Assembly (NCBI RefSeq): GCF_011927795.1
Contig: NZ_JAATJJ010000001.1
Location: 248,001 to 312,000 of the forward strand
DNA from: Saonia flava
GTDB taxonomy: Bacteria > Bacteroidota > Bacteroidia > Flavobacteriales > Flavobacteriaceae
Reading direction: 5' to 3'
DNA: 64,000 bases
The translations under genes and the position numbers were made by a program. Of the stretch, positions 7,713 to 17,515 are shown one piece after another. The notes under the pieces are model-generated. The model was not told where the DNA came from. It was given only the letters and a program-made list of their open reading frames with translations, and did not search any database. Positions within the stretch are counted from its first letter, which is position 1. Each line of letters starts with the position of its first letter.

Positions 7713-9002
7713 ATGAATACAATATACGAACCCAAAAGAAGCGAATGGAAGGTTTTATTACAAAGACCTACACAAACAGTAGCCGATATTGAAGCAACTG
7801 TCAATTCTATTTTTGAGGAAGTTAAAGCAGGTGGGGACAGTATTCTTAAAAAATACACCCAGAAGTTCGATGGTGTTGCTCTTGGTTCTTTCATAGTTAC
7901 AGAAAAAGAGATACAAAATGCTGTTGATTTAGTTTCAAATGATTTAAAAGACGCTATTAAAAAGGCAAAGAAAAATATTGAAGTATTCCATAAAGCACAG
8001 AAAACAAACATTGTTGAAGTGGAAACTGCTGAAGGTGTTCTTTGCTGGCAAGAAAAAAGGCCTATTCAAAAAGTTGGATTATATATACCAGGTGGTACAG
8101 CACCCTTATTTTCAACTATACTAATGTTAGCAGTGCCTGCTATAATAGCTGGCTGTAAAGAAGTGATATTATGTTCTCCTCCAGATAAGCAAGGAGAGGT
8201 ACATCCTGCAATTCTATATACTGCTAATCTATGTGGAATTAAAAACATTTATAAAGTGGGAGGTATACAGGCTATTGCAGGAATGACCTTTGGTACAGAA
8301 ACCATCCCTGCTGTTTATAAAATATTTGGTCCAGGGAATCAGTTTGTTACGGTGGCCAAACAAATTGCAACCAAGCATGGAGTAGCAATAGATATGCCTG
8401 CTGGGCCTTCAGAGTTGTTGGTCATGGCGGACAATACGGCTAATGCAGCTTTTGTTGCCTCGGACTTATTGAGTCAGGCAGAACATGGAGTGGATAGTCA
8501 GGTTATCATGATTTCAACTTCTAAAAAAATGATTCAATTGGTAGAAAGCGAAATAACAAAGCAAATAAATGGTCTACCAAGAAAAGAAATAGCTAAAAAG
8601 GCCATAGCAAACAGTAAACTTATATACGTTGAAAGCAAGCGGGATGCAGTGGATATAATCAATGAATATGGTCCGGAACACTATATTTTGTGTGTTGCCG
8701 ATGAAGATTTTTACTTGAATCAAATTGAAAATGCAGGATCTGTTTTTATTGGTAATTACACTCCTGAAAGTGCAGGTGATTATGCTTCTGGGACCAACCA
8801 TACCTTACCAACCAATGGGTACGCAAAACAATATAGTGGAGTGAATTTAGACAGTTTTATGAAGAGTATTACGTTTCAGAAAATTTCTAAAAAAGGGATT
8901 CAAAATATTGGAAAAACCATTGAAATAATGGCGGAAGCCGAAGGTTTACAAGCACACAAAAATGCGGTTATATTACGATTAAAGAGTTTAAATGAGGAAT
9001 AG
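7713..9002 (+). CDS. hisD: Histidinol dehydrogenase
   Basis: HisD oxidises L-histidinol to L-histidine in two NAD-dependent steps using zinc. I start it at ATG 7713 (MNTIYEPKRSEW, 429 residues), because the TTG at 7698 would overlap the GNAT gene. Family motifs occur in order: GLYIPGGTAPLFST, KIFGPGNQFVTVAKQ, DMPAGPSELLVMAD, SDLLSQAEHGVDSQ, YGPEHYILC, and SAGDYASGTNHTLPT with its zinc-binding His. Length matches E. coli HisD (434). It overlaps hisC by 11 bases, which suggests translational coupling. Confidence 0.97.
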   Translation: MNTIYEPKRSEWKVLLQRPTQTVADIEATVNSIFEEVKAGGDSILKKYTQKFDGVALGSFIVTEKEIQNAVDLVSNDLKDAIKKAKKNIEVFHKAQKTNIVEVETAEGVLCWQEKRPIQKVGLYIPGGTAPLFSTILMLAVPAIIAGCKEVILCSPPDKQGEVHPAILYTANLCGIKNIYKVGGIQAIAGMTFGTETIPAVYKIFGPGNQFVTVAKQIATKHGVAIDMPAGPSELLVMADNTANAAFVASDLLSQAEHGVDSQVIMISTSKKMIQLVESEITKQINGLPRKEIAKKAIANSKLIYVESKRDAVDIINEYGPEHYILCVADEDFYLNQIENAGSVFIGNYTPESAGDYASGTNHTLPTNGYAKQYSGVNLDSFMKSITFQKISKKGIQNIGKTIEIMAEAEGLQAHKNAVILRLKSLNEE

Positions 9003-10047
9003 TTTTAACATACAAAGTGTAGTAAGAGAAAACGTAAAATCTCTAAGTCCGTATTCCTCTGCAAGAGATGAATATGTTTCTGATGGTTCTAAAATGATAT
9101 TTCTGGATGCCAATGAGAATCCATATGAAAATGGTGTAAATCGTTATCCAGATCCACATCAAAGAAGTTTAAAATCGGTTTTGGCAAAGCAGAGGGGTGT
9201 AGGTGTTGAAACCATTTTATTAGGTAATGGAAGTGATGAAGTTCTGGATTTAATTTTCAGGGCATTCTGTGAACCCAAAGAGGATAACATCATTACTTTG
9301 CCTCCTACATATGGAATGTATAAAGTGCTTTCCAATATAAATGTCATTGAAAACAGAGAAGTTTTATTGACCAATGATTTTGAACCCAATGTCGACGAAA
9401 TTTTAAAAGCGATTGATGAAAACAGTAAAATTATTTTCTTGTGTTCTCCCAATAATCCTACTGGTAATAGTTTTTCAAATCAATTGATAGAAACATTATT
9501 GGAGAAGTTCAACGGAGTAGTTGTTATAGATGAAGCATATATTGACTTTTCAAGCGAAGAAAGTTGGATTGGCCGATTAATAAATTATCCAAACTTAATC
9601 ATAACCCAAACCTTATCAAAAGCATATGGAATGGCCGGTATTCGTTTGGGATTATGCTTTGCATCAGAAGATATCATTTCAATTCTAAACAAGATTAAGC
9701 CTCCGTATAATGTAAATGAACTTACACAACGTAAGGCAATGGAGAGAGTTTTGGATACAGAGAGCGTACAAATTGAGATATCAGAAATACTAAAAAACCG
9801 TGATGAGTTAGTTGCAACTTTAGAGGGAATACAATTTGTTGAAAAGGTTTACAAAACTGATGCGAATTTTGTTCTAATTAAGGTCGATGATGCCAATAGA
9901 AGATACAATCAGTTGTTAGAAAATGGAATTGTTTCTAGAAATAGAACAACTCAACCCTTGTGCGAAAATACTTTGCGGTTAACAGTTGGAACAGAAAAAG
10001 AGAATGAGAAATTAATTAAAGTTTTAAAAGAAATAGGAAATGGCTAG
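8992..10047 (+). CDS. hisC: Histidinol-phosphate aminotransferase
   Basis: A fold-type I PLP enzyme (351 residues) that converts imidazole-acetol phosphate to histidinol phosphate with glutamate. [18 protein letters not shown] is the family N-terminal signature. Asn154-Pro (CSPNNPTGN) and [10 protein letters not shown] line the cofactor pocket. Lys210 in [10 protein letters not shown] forms the Schiff base. It overlaps the end of hisD by 11 bases and the start of hisB by 8. Its length is close to E. coli HisC (356). Confidence 0.97.
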   Translation: MRNSFNIQSVVRENVKSLSPYSSARDEYVSDGSKMIFLDANENPYENGVNRYPDPHQRSLKSVLAKQRGVGVETILLGNGSDEVLDLIFRAFCEPKEDNIITLPPTYGMYKVLSNINVIENREVLLTNDFEPNVDEILKAIDENSKIIFLCSPNNPTGNSFSNQLIETLLEKFNGVVVIDEAYIDFSSEESWIGRLINYPNLIITQTLSKAYGMAGIRLGLCFASEDIISILNKIKPPYNVNELTQRKAMERVLDTESVQIEISEILKNRDELVATLEGIQFVEKVYKTDANFVLIKVDDANRRYNQLLENGIVSRNRTTQPLCENTLRLTVGTEKENEKLIKVLKEIGNG

Positions 10048-11176
10048 AAGAGTCCTTTTTATAGATAGAGACGGCACCATCATTAAAGAAACTGCCGATG
10101 AACAAATAGATGCATTCGAGAAAATAGTTTTCTATCCCAAAGCATTTACTTTTTTAGGTAAAATTGCCAGGGAATTGGATTATGAACTGGTTATGATTAC
10201 CAATCAAGATGGATTGGGAACAGATATTTTTCCCGAAGACACCTTTTGGCCGGTGCACAACTTTATTCTAAAATCATTTGAGAATGAAGGGGTTGTTTTT
10301 GATAACGTATTTCTGGACAGAACCTTTCCTCACGAAAATGCAAACACAAGAAAACCAGGAACAGGCCTTTTAACCGAGTATTTCTCAGAAGAATATGATT
10401 TGGCCAATTCCTTTGTAATAGGTGACCGCCTTACAGATATGGAACTTGCAAAAAACCTGGGCTCCAAGGGTATTTACATTAATGATGAAACCAATTTAGG
10501 GACGGGTGAAATAACTATAAAGCATGAGGAGTTAAATGAATTTATTGCCCTTGAGAGCAATGATTGGGGGAAAATATATGAGTTCTTAAGATTAGAAAAA
10601 AGAAAGGCTTCTATTCATAGAAAAACCAATGAAACAGATATTCAAATAGAGTTAAATCTTGATGGAACGGGAAAAGGTAAAATAGAAACAGGATTAGCCT
10701 TTTTTGACCACATGCTGGACCAACTGGCACGTCATGGTCAAATGGATATAGATATAAAAGTAAATGGAGATTTAGAAGTAGATGAGCATCATACCATAGA
10801 AGATACCGCCATTGCTTTAGGAGAAGTTTTTAATAAAGCTTTGGGCAACAAATTGGGAATAGAACGTTATGGATTTTGTCTGCCCATGGACGATTGTTTG
10901 GCACAGGTGGCTATTGATTTTGGTGGAAGAAATTGGTTGGTTTGGAATGCTGATTTCAAAAGAGAAAAAGTAGGAGACATGCCTACAGAAATGTTCTATC
11001 ATTTCTTTAAATCTTTTACAGATGGGGCAAAGGCCAATTTAAATGTAAAAGTGGAGGGCACCAACGAGCACCATAAAATAGAGGCAATCTTTAAAGCCTT
11101 TGCAAAGGCAATAAAAATGTCGGTTAAAAGAGATGTGGAAAAGATGGTTTTACCCAGTACAAAAGGAATGCTGTAA
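10040..11176 (+). CDS. hisB: Bifunctional histidinol phosphatase / IGP dehydratase
   Basis: This 378-residue fusion carries out steps 7 and 9 of histidine synthesis. The N-terminal HAD domain (about 1-165) has the DxD motif in FIDRDGT (Asp9, Asp11) and [13 protein letters not shown]. The C-terminal imidazoleglycerol-phosphate dehydratase (about 185-378) has [27 protein letters not shown] and [16 protein letters not shown], whose histidines bind manganese. This is the same fusion as in enterobacteria and is common in Bacteroidetes. The ATG lies inside the end of hisC (8-base overlap), and hisH starts directly after the TAA. Confidence 0.97.
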   Translation: MARRVLFIDRDGTIIKETADEQIDAFEKIVFYPKAFTFLGKIARELDYELVMITNQDGLGTDIFPEDTFWPVHNFILKSFENEGVVFDNVFLDRTFPHENANTRKPGTGLLTEYFSEEYDLANSFVIGDRLTDMELAKNLGSKGIYINDETNLGTGEITIKHEELNEFIALESNDWGKIYEFLRLEKRKASIHRKTNETDIQIELNLDGTGKGKIETGLAFFDHMLDQLARHGQMDIDIKVNGDLEVDEHHTIEDTAIALGEVFNKALGNKLGIERYGFCLPMDDCLAQVAIDFGGRNWLVWNADFKREKVGDMPTEMFYHFFKSFTDGAKANLNVKVEGTNEHHKIEAIFKAFAKAIKMSVKRDVEKMVLPSTKGML

Positions 11177-11758
11177 ATGAAGATAGTTATTATAAATTAT
11201 GGCGCAGGAAATATTCAAAGCATCAAATTTGCCATTCAGCGTTTGGGGTACGAGGCTATTTTGAGTAATGACGTTGATGAAATAAAGAATGCCGACAAGG
11301 TTATTTTTCCAGGTGTAGGGGAAGCAAGCTCAGCAATGAAAAAGCTTAAAGAGTCAGGGTTGGATAGCTTAGTTCCCTTGTTAAAACAGCCTGTTTTTGG
11401 TATTTGCTTGGGTATGCAGTTAATGTGTAACTCTACGGAGGAAGGAAATACCATAGGCCTTGGAATTTTTAATGTTGATGTGGTTAGGTTTTCCAATAAG
11501 GTAAAAGTACCGCAGATAGGATGGAATCAAATTACAAACATAAAATCAGACTTATTTAAGGACATTTCTGAGGGTGAATATATTTATTTGGTACATAGTT
11601 TTTATGCTCCTTTGTGCAAAGAAACCATTGCAGAAACGGAGTATGGGATAACCTACTCTGCCGCATTGCAAAAAAATAATTTTTATGGAACCCAGTTTCA
11701 TCCAGAAAAGAGCAGTGAAGTAGGGGAACAGATATTGAAGAATTTTTTAGAATTATAA
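11177..11758 (+). CDS. hisH: Imidazole glycerol phosphate synthase, glutaminase subunit
   Basis: A class I glutamine amidotransferase of 193 residues that supplies ammonia to HisF. Cys77 in FGICLGMQ is the nucleophile; His175 and Glu177 in TQFHPEKSS complete the triad. The N-terminus INYGAGNIQSI is typical of HisH. The ATG directly follows the hisB stop, and the stop shares one base with the next ATG (TAATG). hisF is three genes downstream, separated by a GNAT gene, hisA and a DinB gene. Confidence 0.97.
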   Translation: MKIVIINYGAGNIQSIKFAIQRLGYEAILSNDVDEIKNADKVIFPGVGEASSAMKKLKESGLDSLVPLLKQPVFGICLGMQLMCNSTEEGNTIGLGIFNVDVVRFSNKVKVPQIGWNQITNIKSDLFKDISEGEYIYLVHSFYAPLCKETIAETEYGITYSAALQKNNFYGTQFHPEKSSEVGEQILKNFLEL

Positions 11759-12174
11759 TGCAAAGTAATTTTTATATATCAAGGGACAAGACAAAATTGG
11801 ATGTTAACTTCATCCATAATTACCTATCAGAACAATCATATTGGGCCAAGGGAAGAACCTTGGAAAAGGTAAAATTGTCAATAGAAAATTCCTTGTGCTT
11901 TGGTGTATATGATAATGACAACACGCAAGTTGGTTTCGCACGTATCGCAACGGATTTTGTTACTGTGGCTTGGCTTATGGATGTTTTTATTGATGAACAG
12001 TATCAAGGGAAAGGACTTGGAAAATTATTGATAGAATTTATTGTCAATCTTCCAGAAATGAAAGAAGTATCAGGGATTGGTTTAAAAACATTGGATGCCC
12101 AAAATCTATATAAACAATTTGGTTTTGATAATATTGATAATCCTGAAATATGGATGATGAAAAAGAATATATAG
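11758..12174 (+). CDS. GNAT family acetyltransferase within his operon (second)
   Basis: A 138-residue acetyltransferase. YQGKGLGK (82-89) is the acetyl-CoA-binding loop, after the strand [26 protein letters not shown] is the motif B region. Its start shares one base with the hisH stop, and hisA begins one base after its own stop, so it is firmly inside the his transcript. It is not closely similar to the GNAT after hisG, which argues against tandem duplication. The substrate is unknown. Confidence 0.85.
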   Translation: MQSNFYISRDKTKLDVNFIHNYLSEQSYWAKGRTLEKVKLSIENSLCFGVYDNDNTQVGFARIATDFVTVAWLMDVFIDEQYQGKGLGKLLIEFIVNLPEMKEVSGIGLKTLDAQNLYKQFGFDNIDNPEIWMMKKNI

Positions 12175-12175
12175 A

Positions 12176-12901
12176 ATGAGAATAATACCGGCAATTGATA
12201 TTATAGATGGTAAATGTGTACGACTCTCTAAAGGTGACTATAGCACTAAAAAAGTGTACAATGAAAATCCTCTGGAAGTAGCAAAAGAATTTGAAGCCCA
12301 TGGGGTAGAATGTTTGCATTTAGTGGATTTAGATGGGGCTAAATCCAAACACATAGTAAACCATAAAATATTGGAAACTATCGCTTCTAAAACCCATTTA
12401 AAAATTGATTTTGGGGGCGGCCTAAAAACGGATAGTGATCTACATATTGCTTTTGAAAGTGGAGCCAGTCAGATTACGGGAGGGAGTATCGCCGTAAAAG
12501 ACAGGGAAACCTTTTTGGGGTGGTTAAAACAATACGGTTCTGCTAAGATTATATTGGGAGCAGATGCTATGGATGAAAAAGTGGCGGTTTCTGGGTGGTT
12601 AGAGGAGTCTAAGGAGGAATTAATTCCTTTTATTCAGGCTTATCGGCAAGAAGGAATTGTATATGTTATTTGCACAGATATTAGCAAAGACGGAATGCTA
12701 GAAGGACCTTCATTTGATCTGTACAAAAAAATTCTAGCAAATGCTCAAGGAATAAATCTTATCGCCAGCGGAGGGATTTCAACTTTTGATGAACTACCAA
12801 AACTTGCAGAAATGGGTTGTGAGGGTACAATTATCGGCAAGGCCATCTATGAAGGAAGAATATCCATGAAACAATTAGAAAATTATATTTTAAGTAATTA
12901 A
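12176..12901 (+). CDS. hisA: ProFAR isomerase
   Basis: A 241-residue (beta-alpha)8 barrel that isomerises ProFAR to PRFAR. Asp8 in [15 protein letters not shown] is the catalytic base, and Asp130 in ILGADAM is the matching acid. FGGGLKT and ASGGIST bind the two phosphates. Length fits E. coli HisA (245). The gene begins one base after the second GNAT gene and ends one base before the DinB gene. Confidence 0.97.
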   Translation: MRIIPAIDIIDGKCVRLSKGDYSTKKVYNENPLEVAKEFEAHGVECLHLVDLDGAKSKHIVNHKILETIASKTHLKIDFGGGLKTDSDLHIAFESGASQITGGSIAVKDRETFLGWLKQYGSAKIILGADAMDEKVAVSGWLEESKEELIPFIQAYRQEGIVYVICTDISKDGMLEGPSFDLYKKILANAQGINLIASGGISTFDELPKLAEMGCEGTIIGKAIYEGRISMKQLENYILSN

Positions 12902-12902
12902 G

Positions 12903-13406
12903 ATGGACGAGTTTATTACAGAATTTAAGCAGAATGCCCTGTATAGAATGGATCAAAATACTCGGATGGTTACCATTGCCCTTTCTAAAATAGATGAAAA
13001 TGATGTTTGGAAACGTCCCAATGAAAGCTCCAATAGTATTGGCAATCAACTCTTACATTTATGTGGAAACATTACACAATATGGGATTTCATCGCTTGGC
13101 AATCTAAAAGATAAGAGAGAACGTGATGCTGAATTTGACGCAAGGGAAGGCTATACCAAGGAACAGTTATTGGACAAACTAATAGAGACTGTAGAAATTG
13201 CAAAAAATACCATACAGGAAATTTCAGATTCAGAATTGCAGAGAAAACGTAATGTCCAAGGCTATTATTTTTCAGGAATAGGAATCATTATCCATGTTGT
13301 AGAGCACTATTCTTATCATACAGGTCAAATTGCATTTTGGGTAAAACAACTTACAGATGGCGGATTGGGTTTTTACGATGGAGTAGATTTGAATGTAACA
13401 AATTAA
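12903..13406 (+). CDS. DinB-fold protein within his operon
   Basis: This 167-residue protein has the DinB/YfiT four-helix bundle pattern. A likely metal triad is His52 (NQLLHLCGN), His135 and His139 ([11 protein letters not shown]), the usual spacing in this family. Members are thiol S-transferases or metal hydrolases of mostly unknown substrate. It starts one base after hisA and ends 10 bases before hisF, so it is co-transcribed. No histidine-pathway role is known for the fold. Confidence 0.85.
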   Translation: MDEFITEFKQNALYRMDQNTRMVTIALSKIDENDVWKRPNESSNSIGNQLLHLCGNITQYGISSLGNLKDKRERDAEFDAREGYTKEQLLDKLIETVEIAKNTIQEISDSELQRKRNVQGYYFSGIGIIIHVVEHYSYHTGQIAFWVKQLTDGGLGFYDGVDLNVTN

Positions 13407-13416
13407 CAGGGGAAGT

Positions 13417-14172
13417 ATGCTAACAAAAAGAATAATTCCTTGCTTGGATATTAAGAACGGTAGAACCGTAAAGGGAATCAATTTTGTTGATTTAAGGGAT
13501 GCCGGAGACCCTGTGGAATTAGCTGAAATTTATGCCAAAAATGGAGCTGACGAGCTGGTTTTCTTGGACATTTCCGCTACCGAGGAACGTAGAAAAACCT
13601 TGGCGAACCTAGTATACCATGTAGCCGAAAAAGTTAATATTCCGTTTACTGTGGGAGGTGGTATTTCATCAATTGAGGATGTGGATATTCTTTTACATAA
13701 TGGAGCCGATAAAGTTTCCATTAACTCATCTGCTGTTAGAAATCCAGATTTAATTAATGAATTGTCAGCAAAATTTGGTTCACAGTGCATTGTGGTTGCT
13801 ATTGACGCAAAACAAATTGATGGGGATTGGATAGTTCATTTAATAGGAGGCAAAGTGCCAACAGAACTTAAGTTGTTTGAGTGGGCTAAAGAGGTGGAAG
13901 AACGTGGCGCAGGGGAGATTTTGTTTACCAGTATGGACCATGATGGCACTAAAGATGGTTTTGCCAATGAAGCCTTGGCCAAACTGTCCACAGAGTTAAA
14001 TATCCCTATAATTGCTTCTGGTGGAGCAGGGAAAATGCAACATTTTACCGATACCTTTGTACAAGGAAAGTCTGATGCGGCATTGGCTGCAAGTGTTTTC
14101 CATTTTAAAGAAATAGAAATTAAAGATTTAAAAGAAGAATTGAGAAGGAACAATATTCCTGTTCGATTATAG
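13417..14172 (+). CDS. hisF: Imidazole glycerol phosphate synthase, cyclase subunit
   Basis: A 251-residue (beta-alpha)8 barrel that uses ammonia from HisH to turn PRFAR into IGP and AICAR. Asp11 ([16 protein letters not shown]) and Asp130 ([10 protein letters not shown]) are the two catalytic acids. FTVGGGISS and ASGGAGKM bind phosphate. It matches the family closely. A 94-base gap with a hairpin separates it from hisIE, the widest gap in the operon. Confidence 0.97.
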   Translation: MLTKRIIPCLDIKNGRTVKGINFVDLRDAGDPVELAEIYAKNGADELVFLDISATEERRKTLANLVYHVAEKVNIPFTVGGGISSIEDVDILLHNGADKVSINSSAVRNPDLINELSAKFGSQCIVVAIDAKQIDGDWIVHLIGGKVPTELKLFEWAKEVEERGAGEILFTSMDHDGTKDGFANEALAKLSTELNIPIIASGGAGKMQHFTDTFVQGKSDAALAASVFHFKEIEIKDLKEELRRNNIPVRL

Positions 14173-14180
14173 GCTAACTG

Positions 14181-14199
14181 TTCCCTTGGGGCGAGGGAA
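14181..14199 (+). other. Hairpin between hisF and hisIE
   Basis: TTCCCTTG and CGAGGGAA form an 8-base-pair stem (one G-U pair) around a GGG loop, 9 bases after hisF. No T-run follows, so it is unlikely to be a full terminator. It may stabilise the upstream mRNA or serve as a processing site. Confidence 0.45.
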
Positions 14200-14266
14200 A
14201 ATGTAAAAAAGATTAATATTAAGATAAGACCTTTGGACTGTACTCAAGGTGACACAAGAAATAGAT

Positions 14267-14863
14267 ATGAAAGTAGACTTTAATAAAAACGCTGACGGAT
14301 TGATCCCTGCCATTATCCAAGATGCTACAACAAAGAATGTTCTTATGTTGGGCTATATGAATGAGGAGGCCTTAAAAAAGACCCAAGAGACTAAAAAGGT
14401 TACTTTTTATAGTAGAACAAAAAAGCGGCTATGGACAAAAGGTGAGGAGAGTGGCAACTTCTTACACCTTGTTTCAGTTAAGAATGACTGTGATAATGAC
14501 ACTTTTTTAATAACCGTGAGCCCAGATGGACCCACTTGTCACAAAGGCACTGATACCTGTTGGGAAGAAGAGAACAAACAAAATTTTGGCTTCATCTCTG
14601 AGCTAGAAGATATCATAGCCGATAGAAAGGCCAATATGGATAATGAGAAAAGTTATGTCGCTTCTCTTTTCCGAAAAGGGATTAATAAAATTGCCCAAAA
14701 AGTAGGAGAGGAAGCTGTAGAGATTGTCATTGAAGCAAAAGATAACAGCGAGGAGCTTTTCTTAAATGAAGGCTCCGATTTATTGTTCCATTATTTGATT
14801 TTACTTCAGGCAAAAGGCTATACCCTAAATGACATAGTAGAAGTCCTAAAGAAAAGACATTAA
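14267..14863 (+). CDS. hisIE: Bifunctional PR-AMP cyclohydrolase / PR-ATP pyrophosphatase
   Basis: HisIE performs steps 2 and 3 of the pathway. I chose ATG 14267 (MKVDFNKNADG, 198 residues), since relatives begin this way; a GTG at 14249 would add six residues. The HisI domain (about 1-110) shows MLGYMNEEAL, FYSRTKKRLWTKGEESGN and CDNDTFLI, with metal-binding cysteines in CHKGTDTCW. The HisE domain (about 115-198) has KGINKIAQKVGEEAVE. It is the last his gene and overlaps by four bases the end of the convergent oxidoreductase gene. Confidence 0.95.
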   Translation: MKVDFNKNADGLIPAIIQDATTKNVLMLGYMNEEALKKTQETKKVTFYSRTKKRLWTKGEESGNFLHLVSVKNDCDNDTFLITVSPDGPTCHKGTDTCWEEENKQNFGFISELEDIIADRKANMDNEKSYVASLFRKGINKIAQKVGEEAVEIVIEAKDNSEELFLNEGSDLLFHYLILLQAKGYTLNDIVEVLKKRH

Positions 14864-15804
14864 ACGGTTATAACAACATTTCCTGTTTTCTCTCCTTTTT
14901 CTACATAGGTATACGCTTCGGGAATATGTTCCAAGGAATATGTTCTATCAATAACGGGAGTATGCTTGCCTTCCGTCATTAACCTTTTAACAAGGGAAAG
15001 GCTGGCATTGATATCACTTGGCATAGGAAATTTTACATGTTTGTTAAAAATAGAATAAAAAATATTTTGCGACCAAGGACCCAATTCTGAAGAAATATAC
15101 ACCCCCTCAGGTTTTAAAATGGGCTTACATTTCCCAAAAGTGCTTTTGCCAACGGTATCAAAAACAAAGTCAAACTTTCCATTCATTTTTGTAAAATCCT
15201 CCTTGGTATAGTCAATTACTTCACTAGCTCCCAAAGATTTTACCAATTCCATATTTTTTGTATTGGTGACAGCCGTGATATCTGCACCAATGGATTTTAA
15301 TATTTGTACCATAGCGGACCCTATAGCACCTGAGGCTCCATTTACCAGTATATTTTGTCCTTTCTTTATCGTTACTTTATTGATGAAGTTTCGGGCATAA
15401 TGTTCACCTTCAATACTTGCAGCTGCATGTTCATAACTTATGTTCTCTGGGATAGTTGCGAAGAAACTATTCTCTTTGATTACCATATATTCAGCATAAG
15501 AACTTAGCACATTATCATTAAACCCAAAGATTCTATCTCCTATTTTGTGTGTAGTGACTCCGGAACCTAGTTGAACAATTTCGCCAGAAAATGTGGTGCC
15601 CGCAATTTTCCTTTTTGGCTTAAACAACCCAATAAAAAACTGATAAACAAAGGGAGCTCCCCTAAAGGCTGCGCAATCGGTTCTATTCACTGTGGTGGCA
15701 TGTACCTTTACCAAAATTTCATTTTCTTTTGGTTGCGGTGTTTCTACTTCTTTATATTGAAGTACTTCTGGACCACCATATTTTGTATAGATAACAGCTT
15801 TCAT
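14860..15804 (-). CDS. Zinc-independent MDR quinone/alcohol oxidoreductase
   Basis: A 314-residue medium-chain dehydrogenase/reductase of the quinone oxidoreductase type. The N-terminal GroES-like part (YTKYGGPEVLQYKEVETP, VHATTVNRTD) lacks the catalytic zinc ligands. The nucleotide-binding part carries LVNGASGAIGSAMVQ (GxGxxG variant) and a VTNTKN turn after the second strand, which suggests NADPH. Such enzymes reduce quinones or enones. The stop overlaps hisIE by four bases on the other strand with no terminator between them. The substrate is unknown. Confidence 0.85.
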   Translation of the reverse strand: MKAVIYTKYGGPEVLQYKEVETPQPKENEILVKVHATTVNRTDCAAFRGAPFVYQFFIGLFKPKRKIAGTTFSGEIVQLGSGVTTHKIGDRIFGFNDNVLSSYAEYMVIKENSFFATIPENISYEHAAASIEGEHYARNFINKVTIKKGQNILVNGASGAIGSAMVQILKSIGADITAVTNTKNMELVKSLGASEVIDYTKEDFTKMNGKFDFVFDTVGKSTFGKCKPILKPEGVYISSELGPWSQNIFYSIFNKHVKFPMPSDINASLSLVKRLMTEGKHTPVIDRTYSLEHIPEAYTYVEKGEKTGNVVITV

Positions 15805-15914
15805 TGTGAGTATAGTTGGTTACAATAAATAGACGGCAAGAAAATCAATTTGTTACACAACAAAGCCTTGTATCTCTACAAGGCTTTCAAAAAAATAATA
15901 AAACTACATCAAAC

Positions 15915-16637
15915 CTAGTTCTTATCAATTATTTTTGAGTCTCCGGATAAGTTTACATGTGTAATTACCGCATTTCCTTTGTAACGTAGTACACTATCTC
16001 CCCTAGCATCTATGTCTATCGTATTTTTTACTGTAAGATATGCATCGCTATCGCCCCTTAAATCCATCAATAGGTCATCAACTTCCAAATCATAATCCTT
16101 TAATGTGCTGTCACCTGTTAGTTCTACATATAGTAACCCAACATCTCCATAAACATCAGCCTTGGAATCACCTTTGGCCACTAACTTTAAATCATTTAGA
16201 AAAAGCTCTCCTGTAAAATAACTATCTCCGGACAACTCTATTTTGGCACTTTGCGCATCCAACAGGTTTTCCAAAACAATTCTTGAATCTCCCTTTGCTT
16301 CAAAGTCGGTAATCTGTTTTGTAGTAATATAAATGTTCAAGGTTTCCTGACCTTTAATGTTAAGATTGTTCTCCATTTTTATATACAGTTTATCACCGTC
16401 CTTCCTGACGATAATACGGTCATGTAAATTCCGGCTTGCTTCAATTTCTATTTTTTCTTCTGTATCAGAAAAAGTGACATATGCGTTAAAGTCATCGGAA
16501 ACACTCAAAGCAGTATAATCTAAATAGGATACTTCTTGAACAGTTACTGTGCTTGATGCCCGTATAGATTCATAGTCACAAGATTGGACTAAAAAACATA
16601 CTAGTGTAATACTTAAAATTTTTGTGATTGATTTCAT
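15915..16637 (-). CDS. DUF2807 (head GIN domain) lipoprotein
   Basis: A 240-residue lipoprotein: the signal peptide ends in FLVQSC, with Cys20 as the lipid site. The rest is a repetitive beta-helix-like chain in which xGDSx recurs (AKGDSRIVL, LSGDSYFTG, AKGDSKADV, LTGDSTLKD, RGDSDAYL, RGDSVLRY, LSGDSKI). This is the putative autotransporter-adhesin head GIN domain pattern. It is the last gene of the run that starts with the ECF sigma factor, about 175 bases after the outer-membrane protein gene. It probably sits on the cell surface or in the periplasm; the ligand is unknown. Confidence 0.85.
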   Translation of the reverse strand: MKSITKILSITLVCFLVQSCDYESIRASSTVTVQEVSYLDYTALSVSDDFNAYVTFSDTEEKIEIEASRNLHDRIIVRKDGDKLYIKMENNLNIKGQETLNIYITTKQITDFEAKGDSRIVLENLLDAQSAKIELSGDSYFTGELFLNDLKLVAKGDSKADVYGDVGLLYVELTGDSTLKDYDLEVDDLLMDLRGDSDAYLTVKNTIDIDARGDSVLRYKGNAVITHVNLSGDSKIIDKN

Positions 16638-16812
16638 TTTGATTGATGATTTTTAGTGCAGAAACGAGTTCAGCATTGATTGATAATTAAATTCTTACTA
16701 GGTACCTACTGGCATCCAGTCTATTATTACAGGAATTTCTTCATTGTTTTTTATAAAGTAGACCTGTTCGTTTTTAATATAAACATACTGGGTATCAATA
16801 ATCTGATTCTTG

Positions 16813-17490
16813 TTAGTTTTCATTGTCCAAGCTTTTTTTATAACGGTTTCTACCTAGGTTAAAAACACCTAGTTTAATGCCAAATCCTGCAGAAAAACCA
16901 TTAATGTTTTTAATACTATCGGGGGTTAATTTTACTTCATTGGAGAATCTATACTTCGCTCCGAGTTCCAGTTGCACATATCTATTTATATTGTACAATA
17001 GGCTAACCCCTGGTTCTACGATAAAGGCAATATCCCAAGTGTCACTATCCTCGTCAAAATCAGGGTCGGGATTTTCTTCTATATCCTCTATATACCCTAC
17101 AATTCCACTACCTAATAAGACCGGAAAAGATAGATTCACCTTTTTCTTACCAAAGAAAATGGGCTCCAAATGTAAACCGCCATAGGCTCCAAGTAAATCC
17201 CCATCTGTATCGGGAAACACATTGGGTAAATTCTGATCAGCGTAAAATGCCGTTGCCGCAAAACCAACTTCAAACTGTTGGTTGGCAACATAGGCTAATT
17301 TAATACCAAACAGACCAGAGTCATAGCCAGCTACCTTACCATAGCTGCCAGAAAAACCCAGATATACTCCATGCACAATGTTTCTACGATCATTAAACTC
17401 AATGTAATCTTCAGATTCGTCCTCTTGGGCATGAATGGAGCCAAAAGAGAGCACTACTAGGAATGCAATTATAAATTGTGATTGTTTCAT
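16813..17490 (-). CDS. Outer-membrane beta-barrel protein, copy 1 of a tandem pair
   Basis: A 225-residue protein with signal peptide MKQSQFIIAFLVVLSFGSIHAQ, then an acidic stretch and a likely 8-strand barrel. The upstream-extended reading frame lacks this signal, so I start at ATG 17490. It shares NDRRNIVHGVYLGFSGSYGK and GFGIKLGVFNLGRNRYKK with the next gene, so the two are tandem duplicates. It lies downstream of an ECF sigma / anti-sigma pair, as many envelope-stress barrels do. No specific function is recognised. Confidence 0.8.
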   Translation of the reverse strand: MKQSQFIIAFLVVLSFGSIHAQEDESEDYIEFNDRRNIVHGVYLGFSGSYGKVAGYDSGLFGIKLAYVANQQFEVGFAATAFYADQNLPNVFPDTDGDLLGAYGGLHLEPIFFGKKKVNLSFPVLLGSGIVGYIEDIEENPDPDFDEDSDTWDIAFIVEPGVSLLYNINRYVQLELGAKYRFSNEVKLTPDSIKNINGFSAGFGIKLGVFNLGRNRYKKSLDNEN

Positions 17491-17515
17491 TTTTTTGATT
17501 GATTTTAGTTCTCTA

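Noticed and set aside
16680-16862. 60-codon forward frame in the gap before the DUF2807 gene
   Set aside because: It overlaps the end of the barrel gene, lacks a recognisable motif, and looks like random open sequence in AT-rich DNA.
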